Positions 1 to 7,961 of a DNA stretch of 64,000 nt are shown piece after piece. Below the pieces are notes generated by a model. That model was given only the letters and a program-made list of their open reading frames with translations. It ran no database searches and was not told where the DNA came from. Positions within the stretch are counted from its first letter, which is position 1. Every line of letters begins with the position of its first letter. The DNA is from Atlantibacter hermannii. GTDB lineage: Bacteria; Pseudomonadota; Gammaproteobacteria; Enterobacterales; Enterobacteriaceae. The DNA is taken from assembly GCF_009907385.1 (NCBI RefSeq), contig NZ_JAAATR010000026.1, positions 1-64,000 on the forward strand, given 5' to 3'. The translations under genes were made by a program, and so were the position numbers.

Positions 1-14
1 CGTAGTCTGAGCGA

Positions 15-92
15 ACGGAACCCTTCCACCTTATAAAAAAACGGAACCCTTCCACCGACCTGAACACTCCCGCCAAACGGAACAATTCCCCC
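15..92. repeat. Short direct repeats at the left edge
   Basis: A 16-base unit, ACGGAACCCTTCCACC, occurs exactly at 15-30 and again at 41-56. A variant, ACGGAACAATTCCCCC, lies at 77-92 and a partial copy (ACGGAA) at 95-100. Each unit contains the inverted repeat GGAA-N3-TTCC. The array sits just 3' of the last gene of the minus-strand operon. It could be a protein-binding array for a gene to the left of the window or degenerate intergenic repeat DNA; nothing seen decides between these. Confidence 0.6.
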
Positions 93-104
93 GAACGGAA
101 TGAT

Positions 105-758
105 CTAACTGGCACTCGCCTCCTTAAGCCACTTAATCCCACTTTCCGGTGACGTCAGCACCGGCACCGGCGGTTCCGGCAACTGCTGCAACACCCGCGC
201 CATTGACGCCTGCGCCAGCATCACCACATCACTGCTGGCGAACGCCTGCTTCAGCCCCTCCGCGACAATCGCGTCATGCTTCGCCATATCCCCCGCCAGC
301 AGCGCGGTAAACGCCTCCGACATCAGCAGCGGGGTGATTTCCAGCGCTTTACCCGCCTCGGCGGCTTTGCGCTTCACATAGGCCAGCGTCGGCTCCAGCG
401 TCGTGCCCACCGTTGCCAGCACCGCCAGCCGCCCGCCTTTAACAATAGCGGCATCCACCATGGCGCAATCGATGCGCGCCAACTGTAGCGGCGTCATAAA
501 CTGGCATTGCTCCACCGCGCCGCCAATCGAGGAACAGGCGGTCATAAAGATCTCGCATCCGGCTTTTTCCGCCACCTGAATGTACCCGGCGATGCGGGCA
601 CTGATATCCGGCGTCACGCCGTCGTTTTTCATCACCTGCTTAATCATCGACTCTTCGATGATATGCATCACGTCCGCATCGGGTATGATGTCGCCAATCA
701 ACTGCTGCATCATCGCCAGCGTCGCAGAACTGGTGTGGAACAGGGCTATCTTTTTCAT
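105..758 (-). CDS. Asp/Glu/hydantoin racemase superfamily protein
   Basis: 217 residues with the fold-typical N-terminal strand and the motif TACSSIGG, placing the first catalytic cysteine at about residue 75. The family normally has a second active-site cysteine in the C-terminal half. Here the corresponding stretch reads LAQASMARV, with no cysteine, so a simple two-base racemase mechanism is doubtful; a decarboxylase, isomerase or non-racemase role is possible. It is the last gene of the operon that begins at 6907, and its start overlaps the end of the preceding gene by 4 bases (ATGA), suggesting translational coupling. The family is clear; the substrate is unknown and probably relates to the organic acid handled by the operon. 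Confidence 0.8.
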   Translation of the reverse strand: MKKIALFHTSSATLAMMQQLIGDIIPDADVMHIIEESMIKQVMKNDGVTPDISARIAGYIQVAEKAGCEIFMTACSSIGGAVEQCQFMTPLQLARIDCAMVDAAIVKGGRLAVLATVGTTLEPTLAYVKRKAAEAGKALEITPLLMSEAFTALLAGDMAKHDAIVAEGLKQAFASSDVVMLAQASMARVLQQLPEPPVPVLTSPESGIKWLKEASAS

Positions 759-1174
759 GCCGGGATCTCCTCATTGAGATAGTGGGCGACGGCCTGCGCC
801 GCCTCGTGATCTTCTTTAGCGGACAGGCCGCCAATCGCCACCGCGCCGAGGCAGCGATTGCCATCGGTGAGCGGAATGCCGCCCGGCAGCGCCGTGAACC
901 GCGGGTCGCCAAAGTAGCCGATATCCAGCTGCTCGGTTTGCAGGCGCTGTAAAAACGCCTGCGTCGTGCAGCCCAGACGGCTGCTGGTACGGGCTTTGCG
1001 CTGCGTCAGTTCGATGGTCAGCAGCTTTGCGCCGTCCATGCGGGCAAAGGCCAGCAAATCGCCGTTGGCGTCGCTCACCGCCACGCTGAACGGGCGCTGC
1101 GCGTAAGTTTCCTGCGCCAGCTGTAAGGCATAGTCCACCGCCTGGCGCGCCTGTTGTAAGGTCAGAGTTTTCAT
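755..1174 (-). CDS. GlcG/HbpS-like (DUF336) small protein
   Basis: 139 residues of the GlcG/HbpS family (old DUF336), recognised from the N-terminal helix with DYALQLAQE, the FSVAVSDANGDLLAFARMDG stretch and the C-terminal GGIPLTDGNRCLGAVAIGG stretch. Some relatives bind haem or cobalamin; others sit in catabolic operons (for example beside glycolate genes) with no known activity. No signal peptide is seen, so it is probably cytoplasmic. Its start lies 8 bases after the carrier gene stop, and its end overlaps the next gene by 4 bases, so it is firmly part of the operon. Whether it is an enzyme or an accessory protein cannot be told. Confidence 0.8.
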   Translation of the reverse strand: MKTLTLQQARQAVDYALQLAQETYAQRPFSVAVSDANGDLLAFARMDGAKLLTIELTQRKARTSSRLGCTTQAFLQRLQTEQLDIGYFGDPRFTALPGGIPLTDGNRCLGAVAIGGLSAKEDHEAAQAVAHYLNEEIPA

Positions 1175-1182
1175 GGTTATCC

Positions 1183-2532
1183 CTATAAGGTCTGTTCAGA
1201 AGAATACGGCTTTTCCGCCGTCGCGCTGCTCCGGGCGGCAGGCTTTGCGGCGCGGGCGTCTTTTTTGCGCCAGTAGTTGGCGAGCAGCGATCCGCTGACG
1301 TTGCCAAGCGGCGTCATTACCGCCGAGGCCAGCCCTACCGTCGCCAGCTTGCCCATCGCCGCCGCGAGGCCGGAGGCCATCCCGCCGTTTTGCAGGCCCA
1401 CTTCAAAGGCCACGGTGCGGGCGGATTGCACATCCATGCGGAAAACAAAGCGGCTCATCAGATAGCCGATGGAGAAGCCGCCGAGGTTGTGCAGCAGCAT
1501 GGCGACGCAGAGTAAAAAGCCCACCTGCATCAGATTGTCGCGCCCGGCGGCGGCGGCGGTGGTGGTGAAGAAAATAATCCCGATCATCGACACCTTCGGC
1601 ATGTAGCTCTGGATCTTCGGTTTCTGCTGGGTCAGCCAGTTATAGAACAGGCTCCAGATAATCCCGCCGGCAAAGAAGTTCGCCACCACGGCAAACATCT
1701 GGGCATCCGCCGGGGCGCTTTCGAACAGACTGTTCCAGCCGCCGAACGCCATAAACAGCAGCCAGCAGGCGCTGAGGGCCGCCAGTCCCTGCACGATGCG
1801 CCGACCGCGCAGCGAGGCATAGCTTTTGAGGTAATCGTTGAGGATCGCCGCGCCAATCGGGATCAGCACGATTTTGATCACGTCCATAATCATCGACATC
1901 AGCTTGATGTCGATCAGCGAGCCGGCCAGCAGGTTGACCCACAGCGGCGTCATAATGGTGGCGGCGAGGGTCGAGACCGCGCAAATGGAGACCGCCAGCG
2001 CCAGATTGGCATTGGCGATATACACCATCACCGTGGACGACAGCCCGCTTGGACAGGCGCCGATCAGCAGAATGCCTACCGCCACCTCTGGCGGGAAATC
2101 AAACATAACGGTCAGCGCAAAGCCGAGCAGCGGCATGATCAGGAAGTGGCAGAAGGTGCCGACGAATACCGCCCACGGCATTTTGGCGACGTCGATAAAG
2201 TCCTGAATAGTCAGTTTGGTGCCCATGCTGAACATGGTGGCCTGGATCACCAGGAACACGATCCATTTGTGGGTGATATTAAAGCCGCCCCAGATAATCA
2301 GCTCGCTGGCGTATACCATCGCGGCGACAAACCCGGCGATGATCCACAAGGTAAACTGATAACTGCGTAGCGCAGGCCAGAAGCCCGCGCCGATGGCAAA
2401 CCCGGTCACCCCTAATACCAGGCCGCCATGCCAGACGTTGGTGGCCTGGATAAGCGCGCCGACCACGGCAATAAGCGCGCCAGCGGCGCTGGCCGCGAGG
2501 CCAGCCTTATAAACTGCTGCGTTGATGGTCAT
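1183..2532 (-). CDS. BASS-family (bile acid:sodium symporter-like) carrier
   Basis: 449 residues with about ten hydrophobic segments. The region GACPSGLSSTVMVYIANAN and the later FEVGLQNGGMASGLA match the two discontinuous-helix motifs of the bile acid:Na+ symporter superfamily, whose members import organic anions with sodium. It is longer than typical bacterial members (about 300-330 residues), with an extra N-terminal hydrophobic part (residues 1-80) and a charged C-terminal tail. A strong ribosome site (GGGAGG) precedes the ATG. Lying among catabolic enzymes, it is the likely inner-membrane importer of the operon's substrate, probably a small carboxylic acid. Substrate specificity cannot be read from the sequence. 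Confidence 0.82.
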   Translation of the reverse strand: MTINAAVYKAGLAASAAGALIAVVGALIQATNVWHGGLVLGVTGFAIGAGFWPALRSYQFTLWIIAGFVAAMVYASELIIWGGFNITHKWIVFLVIQATMFSMGTKLTIQDFIDVAKMPWAVFVGTFCHFLIMPLLGFALTVMFDFPPEVAVGILLIGACPSGLSSTVMVYIANANLALAVSICAVSTLAATIMTPLWVNLLAGSLIDIKLMSMIMDVIKIVLIPIGAAILNDYLKSYASLRGRRIVQGLAALSACWLLFMAFGGWNSLFESAPADAQMFAVVANFFAGGIIWSLFYNWLTQQKPKIQSYMPKVSMIGIIFFTTTAAAAGRDNLMQVGFLLCVAMLLHNLGGFSIGYLMSRFVFRMDVQSARTVAFEVGLQNGGMASGLAAAMGKLATVGLASAVMTPLGNVSGSLLANYWRKKDARAAKPAARSSATAEKPYSSEQTL

Positions 2533-2574
2533 TGTGATGCCTCCCGGAGGCGTTGAGTATTATTATTAGCGCGA

Positions 2575-3381
2575 TTAACGGTGGCGAATATTCAGCAGCT
2601 TGCGGGCATATTCCGGCGTTGCCACTTCTTTATCCTGGCTGCGAATTAACGTGGCGAGTTTTTCCACCAGTAATACATTTCGGGTCACAGTTTCGCTGGC
2701 GTTAATATAATAGCTGTCTTCAAAACCAATTCTGACTTCACAGGCCCCCATGCCCACCGCAGCGGCAATTAATCCAAAATCGCGGCGGCCAAAATGAGTA
2801 ATTCCCCATAAGGCGTCGCGCGGGATCATACTGCGCATGGCAATTAACGCGTCGATAGTGGCGGGCGTACTGCCGCGATGGCCTAACACAATATTAAACA
2901 GCATCGGCTGGGTGAAATTAATTTTCTCCTGTAATGCCAGAATATTATTAATCATGCCGATCTCGAAGACTTCAAATTCGGGAATAATGCCGCGCTCAAC
3001 GATATGGCGTGAGCAGTATTCCACGTCCGGCGTCGGGTTAAAGTAGACGTTATCGCCGAGGTTCACCGAGCCGACATTCAGCGAGGCCATCTCAACGCCC
3101 CGGCAGGCCAGCGGCGCGCAGCGTTCGGCAATGCTCATCGGCGACACGCCGCCGGTCGAGGCCTGAATAATCAGATCAGACTGCGCCATGACCGGCGCAA
3201 TAGTTTGTTCAAAGTAGCGGGTGTCGGGAGTGAGTTTCCCCTGCGGGTCACGCACATGCAGATGCACGATGGCGGCACCCGCCTCCACGCAGGCTAAAAT
3301 CTCATCCGCCACTTCACTGGGTTCTACTCGGGGGCAATCCGCGGCGACGGGCGCCAGCGAAATAATCACGCGATCGGACAT
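2575..3381 (-). CDS. Beta-keto acid cleavage enzyme (BKACE, DUF849)
   Basis: 268 residues. The motif HLHVRDPQGKLTPD near residue 41 is the zinc-binding signature of the BKACE family, and a late glutamate in RIGFEDSYY (about residue 228) fits the remaining metal ligand. Known members cleave a beta-keto acid with acetyl-CoA to give acetoacetate and a new CoA ester; the founding activity is 3-keto-5-aminohexanoate cleavage in lysine fermentation. The substrate is set by the pocket and cannot be assigned here. Its placement among otn-type genes, whose intermediate 3-oxo-tetronate is itself a beta-keto acid, is unusual. Spacing is 29 bases to the upstream gene and 42 to the downstream one. Confidence 0.88.
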   Translation of the reverse strand: MSDRVIISLAPVAADCPRVEPSEVADEILACVEAGAAIVHLHVRDPQGKLTPDTRYFEQTIAPVMAQSDLIIQASTGGVSPMSIAERCAPLACRGVEMASLNVGSVNLGDNVYFNPTPDVEYCSRHIVERGIIPEFEVFEIGMINNILALQEKINFTQPMLFNIVLGHRGSTPATIDALIAMRSMIPRDALWGITHFGRRDFGLIAAAVGMGACEVRIGFEDSYYINASETVTRNVLLVEKLATLIRSQDKEVATPEYARKLLNIRHR

Positions 3382-3410
3382 AATTCATTCCTCAGGGTCA
3401 GAGTGTTATT

Positions 3411-4187
3411 TTATTTATACGGCGCTAACCAGTGAATATCGGCACCTGGCGGTGTTAGCGGTTGATATTCACAACCCACCCAGCCGTGATAGTTCATGTT
3501 GTCGATTTGCGAAAAAATCCAGTCGTCATTTAATTCGCCGCTTCCCGGTTCATTGCGACCGGGCGAGGAGGCAACCTGATAATGACGGGTAATCGGTAAA
3601 TAGCGTTGAATATGGGTAATAATATTGCCGTGCAATTTCTGGCAGTGATAAATATCGAACTGCAAACCGATATTATCGCACCCGACATCGTGAATAATCT
3701 TTTCCGCCAGCGGAAAACTATTCACAAAATAGCCCGGCATATCCTCTTTATTTAACGGCTCAATTAAGACGTTGATATTTTTCTCCGCCAGTAAACTGGC
3801 CGCCTGGCGTAACCGTTGAATCAATAATTGATACTGCTGCTGTTCACTCAGGCTATTCACCCGATGGCCCGCCATAACGTGTACCTGACGGCAGCCGAGG
3901 GCGCTGGCGTATTCGCGGGCTAACAGGATCGCGTCGATAAACGCCTCATCACAGTCCGGCTGCGCCGCCAGCCCGCGTGCGCCGCGCGCCCAGTCGCCGG
4001 GCGGCGCATTGATTAATACCACCGGCAGGCCGCTCTGCCGCTGCGCCTCGCACAGTTCTGCAAGCGGAACGTCATAGGGAAACAGACACTCGACGCCGGT
4101 AAAACCGGCTTCACGGGCGCGGGCGAAGCGCGCGACAAACGGCAGTTCGGTGAACAGCCAGCTGATATTCGCCGCGAACTTAGGCAT
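3411..4187 (-). CDS. otnI: OtnI-like 2-oxo-tetronate/hydroxypyruvate isomerase
   Basis: 258 residues, a TIM-barrel sugar isomerase of the Hyi/OtnI family. It opens with MPKFAANISWLFTELPF, and two glutamates that act as metal ligands in the family appear in VLIEPLNKED and in GCEYQPL near the C-terminus. In otn pathways this enzyme converts 2-oxo-tetronate to 3-oxo-tetronate. The ATG at 4187 was chosen because homology begins there; an upstream in-frame extension reads as unrelated sequence. The start overlaps the end of the DeoR gene by 8 bases, so translation is probably coupled. Function is assigned by family and by the OtnK/OtnC neighbours. Confidence 0.82.
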   Translation of the reverse strand: MPKFAANISWLFTELPFVARFARAREAGFTGVECLFPYDVPLAELCEAQRQSGLPVVLINAPPGDWARGARGLAAQPDCDEAFIDAILLAREYASALGCRQVHVMAGHRVNSLSEQQQYQLLIQRLRQAASLLAEKNINVLIEPLNKEDMPGYFVNSFPLAEKIIHDVGCDNIGLQFDIYHCQKLHGNIITHIQRYLPITRHYQVASSPGRNEPGSGELNDDWIFSQIDNMNYHGWVGCEYQPLTPPGADIHWLAPYK

Positions 4188-4980
4188 GATTTTGCTCCCG
4201 CTCGGTGGACACCAGGTGCAGCTTGAGGTTTTGCGCCGCCAGCGTCTGCCGCGCGTCATCCGGCAGCGCCGTGTCGCAAATAATATCGGTAAGCTGCGAC
4301 AGGGCGCAGATATGGAACATGGCGTATTTGCCGAATTTGCTGCTGTCCGACACCAGAACCCGCCGTTTCGACACCTGCAATACCCGCTCTTTCACCGACG
4401 CCTTGCCTTCATCCGGCGTCGACATGCCGCGTTCCAGATCCCAGGAGGAAGAGCTGATAAACGCCACATCAATATTGATGGTGCTGAGGAAGTTCGCCGC
4501 GCTTTTTCCCAGGCACGAACGGTTGCGTTTTTCCACCAGACCGCCGGTGTGGTACAGGGTAATGTGCGGCATATCCATCAGGTAATGGCTGATGGAGAAA
4601 TCGTTTGTCACCACCGTCAGGTTGAAGCAGTTGCTGGCCGCCACCGCTTTGGCGACTTCAAAAATTGAGGTGCCGGCGTCGAGATAAATCGTCTGGCCCG
4701 GTTCGATCAGCATCGCCGCCAGCTCGCCCATTTTGCGCTTCACTTCATGGTTGAGTTCCGCTTTTTCGCGCCACGGCAACTCCAGCTTGAGCAAGTTGTT
4801 CAGCTTGATGCCGCCGTTGATCAGCACCACTTTGCCTTCTTCTTCCAGCGTGAGGATGTCGCGGCGCACGGTCATGTGCGACACGTTCATCAACTCCGCC
4901 AGCTCGTTAAAGGAGGCGACGTTTTTTTCATGCACGTAGCGATAGATAAAGTCGCGTCGTTGTTCCGGGATCATTGTCAT
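4180..4980 (-). CDS. DeoR-family transcriptional repressor
   Basis: 266 residues. The N-terminal winged helix-turn-helix (about residues 8-60) contains FNELAELMNVSHMTVRRDI, the DeoR-family recognition helix. The C-terminal half has the family's sugar-phosphate sensor motifs (YLDAGTSIFEVA and VVTNDFSISHYL). It lies inside the operon it most likely controls: its start shares one base with the otnC-like stop (TAATG) and its end overlaps the otnI-like gene. Such regulators usually repress until a phosphorylated pathway intermediate binds. It corresponds in position and family to YgbI (OtnR) of E. coli otn clusters, but orthology is not proven. Confidence 0.87.
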   Translation of the reverse strand: MTMIPEQRRDFIYRYVHEKNVASFNELAELMNVSHMTVRRDILTLEEEGKVVLINGGIKLNNLLKLELPWREKAELNHEVKRKMGELAAMLIEPGQTIYLDAGTSIFEVAKAVAASNCFNLTVVTNDFSISHYLMDMPHITLYHTGGLVEKRNRSCLGKSAANFLSTINIDVAFISSSSWDLERGMSTPDEGKASVKERVLQVSKRRVLVSDSSKFGKYAMFHICALSQLTDIICDTALPDDARQTLAAQNLKLHLVSTEREQNHA

Positions 4981-5645
4981 TACCCCATTTTTGCACGGTA
5001 GACCTGCTCCAGTTCCGCGATGGCGGCATCGCTTAGCGGAACGTGGCCCAGCGGTTTTAAGGTCAGCCAGATACGGGCGCTGTCTTCCAGTTCTTCAATG
5101 TTGAACACCGCTTCGCGCAGCGTACCGCCGCACACTACCGGGCCGTGGTTGGCTAACAGCGCTGCGGTGTGCTGGCCTGCGGATTCATACAGCGCCACGG
5201 CGATATCCTGATGACCCGGGCGGAAGTAGGGCAGCAGCGGCAGTTTGCCGATGCGCATCACGTAATAGGGCGTCAGCGGCGGCAGGCAGTTTTCCGGCGT
5301 CTCGCACGGCAGGCAGGCGAGGGCGGTCAGCCATGGCGAATGCAGATGCACCACCGCGCCGCAGGCCGGACGGCGCTGATAAAACGCCATGTGCATCGGC
5401 ACTTCTTTGGACGGACGGTCGCCGCCAATGTGCTCGCCGCTGGCGTCCAGGCGGCTCAGACTGTCGATCTCTAACTCCCCAAGACAGGAATTGGTCGGCG
5501 TGACCAGAAAGCCGCCGTCGGGCAGCTTGACGCTGATATTCCCGGAACCGCCGCTGCTGTAGCCGCGCTGAAACAGCGAGCGGCCATAATGAACCAGTTG
5601 CTGACGCAGCGCGGTCTCTTCGGCGCTGATGGCGTAACGACTCAT
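4980..5645 (-). CDS. otnC: OtnC-like class II aldolase / 3-oxo-tetronate 4-phosphate decarboxylase
   Basis: 221 residues of the class II aldolase/adducin family. Zinc-ligand histidines are visible in VVHLHSPWLTA (HxH, about residues 99-101) and in ANHGPVVCGG near residue 165; the phosphate-binding loop GSGNISVK is near residue 33. OtnC enzymes decarboxylate 3-oxo-tetronate 4-phosphate to dihydroxyacetone phosphate. It overlaps the kinase gene by 4 bases (ATGA) and the DeoR gene by one base. The kinase partner supports this over a plain sugar-phosphate aldolase. Confidence 0.82.
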   Translation of the reverse strand: MSRYAISAEETALRQQLVHYGRSLFQRGYSSGGSGNISVKLPDGGFLVTPTNSCLGELEIDSLSRLDASGEHIGGDRPSKEVPMHMAFYQRRPACGAVVHLHSPWLTALACLPCETPENCLPPLTPYYVMRIGKLPLLPYFRPGHQDIAVALYESAGQHTAALLANHGPVVCGGTLREAVFNIEELEDSARIWLTLKPLGHVPLSDAAIAELEQVYRAKMG

Positions 5646-6907
5646 GCCTGGTACTCCTGTGCACGGAAAAAGAAATCTTCATCGCCAAAATTGCCGGATT
5701 TCAGCGCCAGCGAGAGCTGCTGCGCGCTGTCCTGCACCCAGGGTACGCCGGGGACGATGGGGCGGCCTACCTTCAGGCGCTTGACCTTCAGCGCGTCCAC
5801 CGTGGTACCGGAGGTTTCGCCGCCCGCCACGATAAAGGTATTGAAACCGCGTTCCCGCAGCCGGGCGGCCAGTTGGGCGAAGGTGCGTTCGACGGCGGCG
5901 CTGGCGGCGCGTTCCCCGAAGCGCTGTTGTGTGGCCTTAAGCTGCTCTGGCGGCTGGGTGGCGTACACCAGCGGCGCAAGAGTGCCGCCGCTGTGTGCGT
6001 CAACCCAGTCGGCGAGAGTGGCGAGGTACTGCGGGTCACCGCTAATGCAGGACGCAACGTCCAGCGCCAGCGCGGGGGCCTGGGCCTTATAGGCATTGAC
6101 CTGGCGGTTAGTCATCACTGAACAGCTGCCGGACAGCACCACCGCTTTTTTATCCCCGGGAAAGATAAAACGCCCGGCAGCCGTGACCTGCGTCGACGCG
6201 CGCGCCGCCAGCGCGCCGCCGAGGCCGGAACCGCCCGCCAGCAGCGGTAAATCGCCAAACGCCGCAGCCTGGATCGCCAGGTCGTCTTCGGTTAACGCAT
6301 CCACCACGATATGGCTGAATCCCTGGTCGGCAAGCGCCTGATAACGTGCGCGCAGCGCAGCGCAACCGGCGCGCACCGTGACAAGATCGATCACCGCCGC
6401 CTTGCCGTCGGTTTGCGGTTTCAGCAGTTCGACCAGCCGGGCGTCCCACATCGGGTTAATCGGGTGATTTTCCATACCGGACTGGTTTAACAGCAAGCCG
6501 TTCACAAACAGATGCCCGTGCACCAGGGTGCGGCCATTCTGCGGCAGCGCCGGGCTGTGAATGATGGCGCGGCACGGCGTCCGGGCCATCAGCGCGTCGC
6601 TGACCGGGCCGATATTGCCGTCGGGCGTGGAGTCGAAGGTGGAGCAGTATTTGAAGTAGATCTGCCGGGCGCCGGCGAATTCTGTCAGCCACTGGGCGCA
6701 GCACAGCGTCTGGCGAATCGCCTCTTCTGCGGGCAGCGAGCGGCTTTTCAGGGAGATGACAATGACGTCGGCGTCATCCTGCCAGCGGGCGTCGGGGGCC
6801 GGAACGCCGGGCAGCAGCGCTACCTGCAATCCCTGCTGCGCCATAAATCCGGCGATGTCCGTCGCGCCGGTAAAATCATCGGCGATAACGCCGGTAAGAA
6901 GGGCCAT
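5642..6907 (-). CDS. otnK: OtnK-like 3-oxo-tetronate kinase (DUF1537 family)
   Basis: 421 residues. The N-terminal motif GVIADDFTGATDIAGF and the C-terminal VAGGETSGTTVDAL are the substrate- and ATP-binding signatures of the four-carbon acid sugar kinase family (old DUF1537). These enzymes phosphorylate 3-oxo-tetronate or close relatives at the 4 position. The ATG at 6907 begins directly with the conserved MALLTGVIADDF; a further 13 codons in frame upstream look unrelated. It is the first gene of the minus-strand operon, so the promoter should lie in 6908-7121. Confidence 0.85.
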   Translation of the reverse strand: MALLTGVIADDFTGATDIAGFMAQQGLQVALLPGVPAPDARWQDDADVIVISLKSRSLPAEEAIRQTLCCAQWLTEFAGARQIYFKYCSTFDSTPDGNIGPVSDALMARTPCRAIIHSPALPQNGRTLVHGHLFVNGLLLNQSGMENHPINPMWDARLVELLKPQTDGKAAVIDLVTVRAGCAALRARYQALADQGFSHIVVDALTEDDLAIQAAAFGDLPLLAGGSGLGGALAARASTQVTAAGRFIFPGDKKAVVLSGSCSVMTNRQVNAYKAQAPALALDVASCISGDPQYLATLADWVDAHSGGTLAPLVYATQPPEQLKATQQRFGERAASAAVERTFAQLAARLRERGFNTFIVAGGETSGTTVDALKVKRLKVGRPIVPGVPWVQDSAQQLSLALKSGNFGDEDFFFRAQEYQA

Positions 6908-7121
6908 GAGGCTGTTTCCTGTCGCTCTGCTTTCGAATGGGATCATTATTCAAAAGCGGGCTTCACATTCCCACGACAGGTCTCACAAATATTATCATCC
7001 TGAATGTGTAACTCAGAATGATTAACTATTTGAAATGAATCAATAAATGAATGATGAGGGGATTTTTTCGCTTCACACTACGCTGTGAAAATTCGTGAAC
7101 ATCCCCGGAATGCACAAATTC
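6908..7121 (-). promoter_or_regulatory. Upstream region of the otn-type operon
   Basis: Gap between otnK and the 3' end of ramR. It contains AATGAAT repeated at 7034-7040 and 7046-7052 (12-base period), and an inverted repeat TTCACA-N6-TGTGAA at 7072-7089. Either could be the DeoR operator; the inverted repeat could also be a 3' hairpin of ramR, which reads into this gap. No convincing -10/-35 pair could be assigned. Confidence 0.35.
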
Positions 7122-7706
7122 TCACAAATCCTGCCTGCCCAGCGCGCGCCACATCGCTTCGTAGCCGACGGTTTTAAACTCCTCGGTACGCGCGGGTTCG
7201 CGGGTGGCGAATTCCATGGTGGTTTCCGCCATCGCAAAGAAAATGGTGTCGCCAAAGCGGCGAAACGGCGGGCTTAAAAACAGCGGCAGAATGGATTTTT
7301 CACACATCTGATGCAGTTCAGGATTGCTGTCGTTGACCTGCTGCTCGGTTTCCTCGGTGATTTTGTCGCTGATCGCCAGCTGGCGCATCGCCTGGTGGGC
7401 GACCGGATGGGCAAGGCCCCAGTCGATCAGCCGATCCCAGATGTAGCGGGTTAAGCCTTTGCTGTCCGCCGGGCGGTCCGGCTGTTCAAGGATAGAACGG
7501 CCAAACTCGACTTTGAGATGCAGATACAACGCGTTGAGCAACACGTCCTTGGTCGCGAAATAGCGGAACAGCGTGCCTTCCGCCACGCCCGCGCCGCGGG
7601 CAATCATCGCGGTGGAAGCGCTAATGCCAGCGCTGGCGATGGCTTCGGTTGCCGCATCAAGCAGCGCCATTCTCTTATCTTCACTACGGGGACGAGCCAC
7701 TAACAT
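7122..7706 (-). CDS. ramR: RamR, TetR-family repressor of ramA
   Basis: 194 residues. The N-terminal TetR helix-turn-helix is clear: STAMIARGAGVAEGTLFRYFATKDVLLNALY (residues about 30-60, shown in part) is nearly identical in pattern to Salmonella and Klebsiella RamR, and the C-terminus EAMWRALGRQDL also matches. RamR represses ramA; loss or ligand binding raises AcrAB-TolC efflux. The ATG at 7706 aligns with the known start (MVARP); 24 in-frame codons upstream are not homologous. The gene is divergent from ramA and its operator is visible between them. romA, which sits here in Klebsiella, is absent, as in Salmonella. Confidence 0.92.
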   Translation of the reverse strand: MLVARPRSEDKRMALLDAATEAIASAGISASTAMIARGAGVAEGTLFRYFATKDVLLNALYLHLKVEFGRSILEQPDRPADSKGLTRYIWDRLIDWGLAHPVAHQAMRQLAISDKITEETEQQVNDSNPELHQMCEKSILPLFLSPPFRRFGDTIFFAMAETTMEFATREPARTEEFKTVGYEAMWRALGRQDL

Positions 7707-7785
7707 TACCCTCCAGTCATCAGGACCGCAGATTGAAACACGGAGGCCGCAGGGCTGCAAGCCGCCAGAAGTACTCAAAAACCGG

Positions 7786-7832
7786 TTGACGCTTAACGCA
7801 TCGTTTCTATAATGAGTGTTTACTCACTCATT
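7786..7832 (+). promoter_or_regulatory. ramA promoter with overlapping RamR operator
   Basis: TTGACG (7786-7791) and TATAAT (7808-7813), spaced 16 bases, form a near-consensus sigma-70 promoter facing ramA. A perfect inverted repeat, AATGAGTG (7811-7818) and CACTCATT (7825-7832) around a 6-base centre, covers the end of the -10 and the start site. It matches the ATGAGTG-N6-CACTCAT operator known for Salmonella RamR. Repressor bound there would block initiation. Confidence 0.9.
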
Positions 7833-7961
7833 ATCAATGTCTGACGTAGGGTTTTCTGTAACCTGTGCGGGATCTCAACTTTTCAGGTAACAAAAGACGG
7901 CGTTGTACATTGAAGTGAGCAGGGTACTAACGTTTGTAACGGCGAGTAAAGGGGAACAGGC

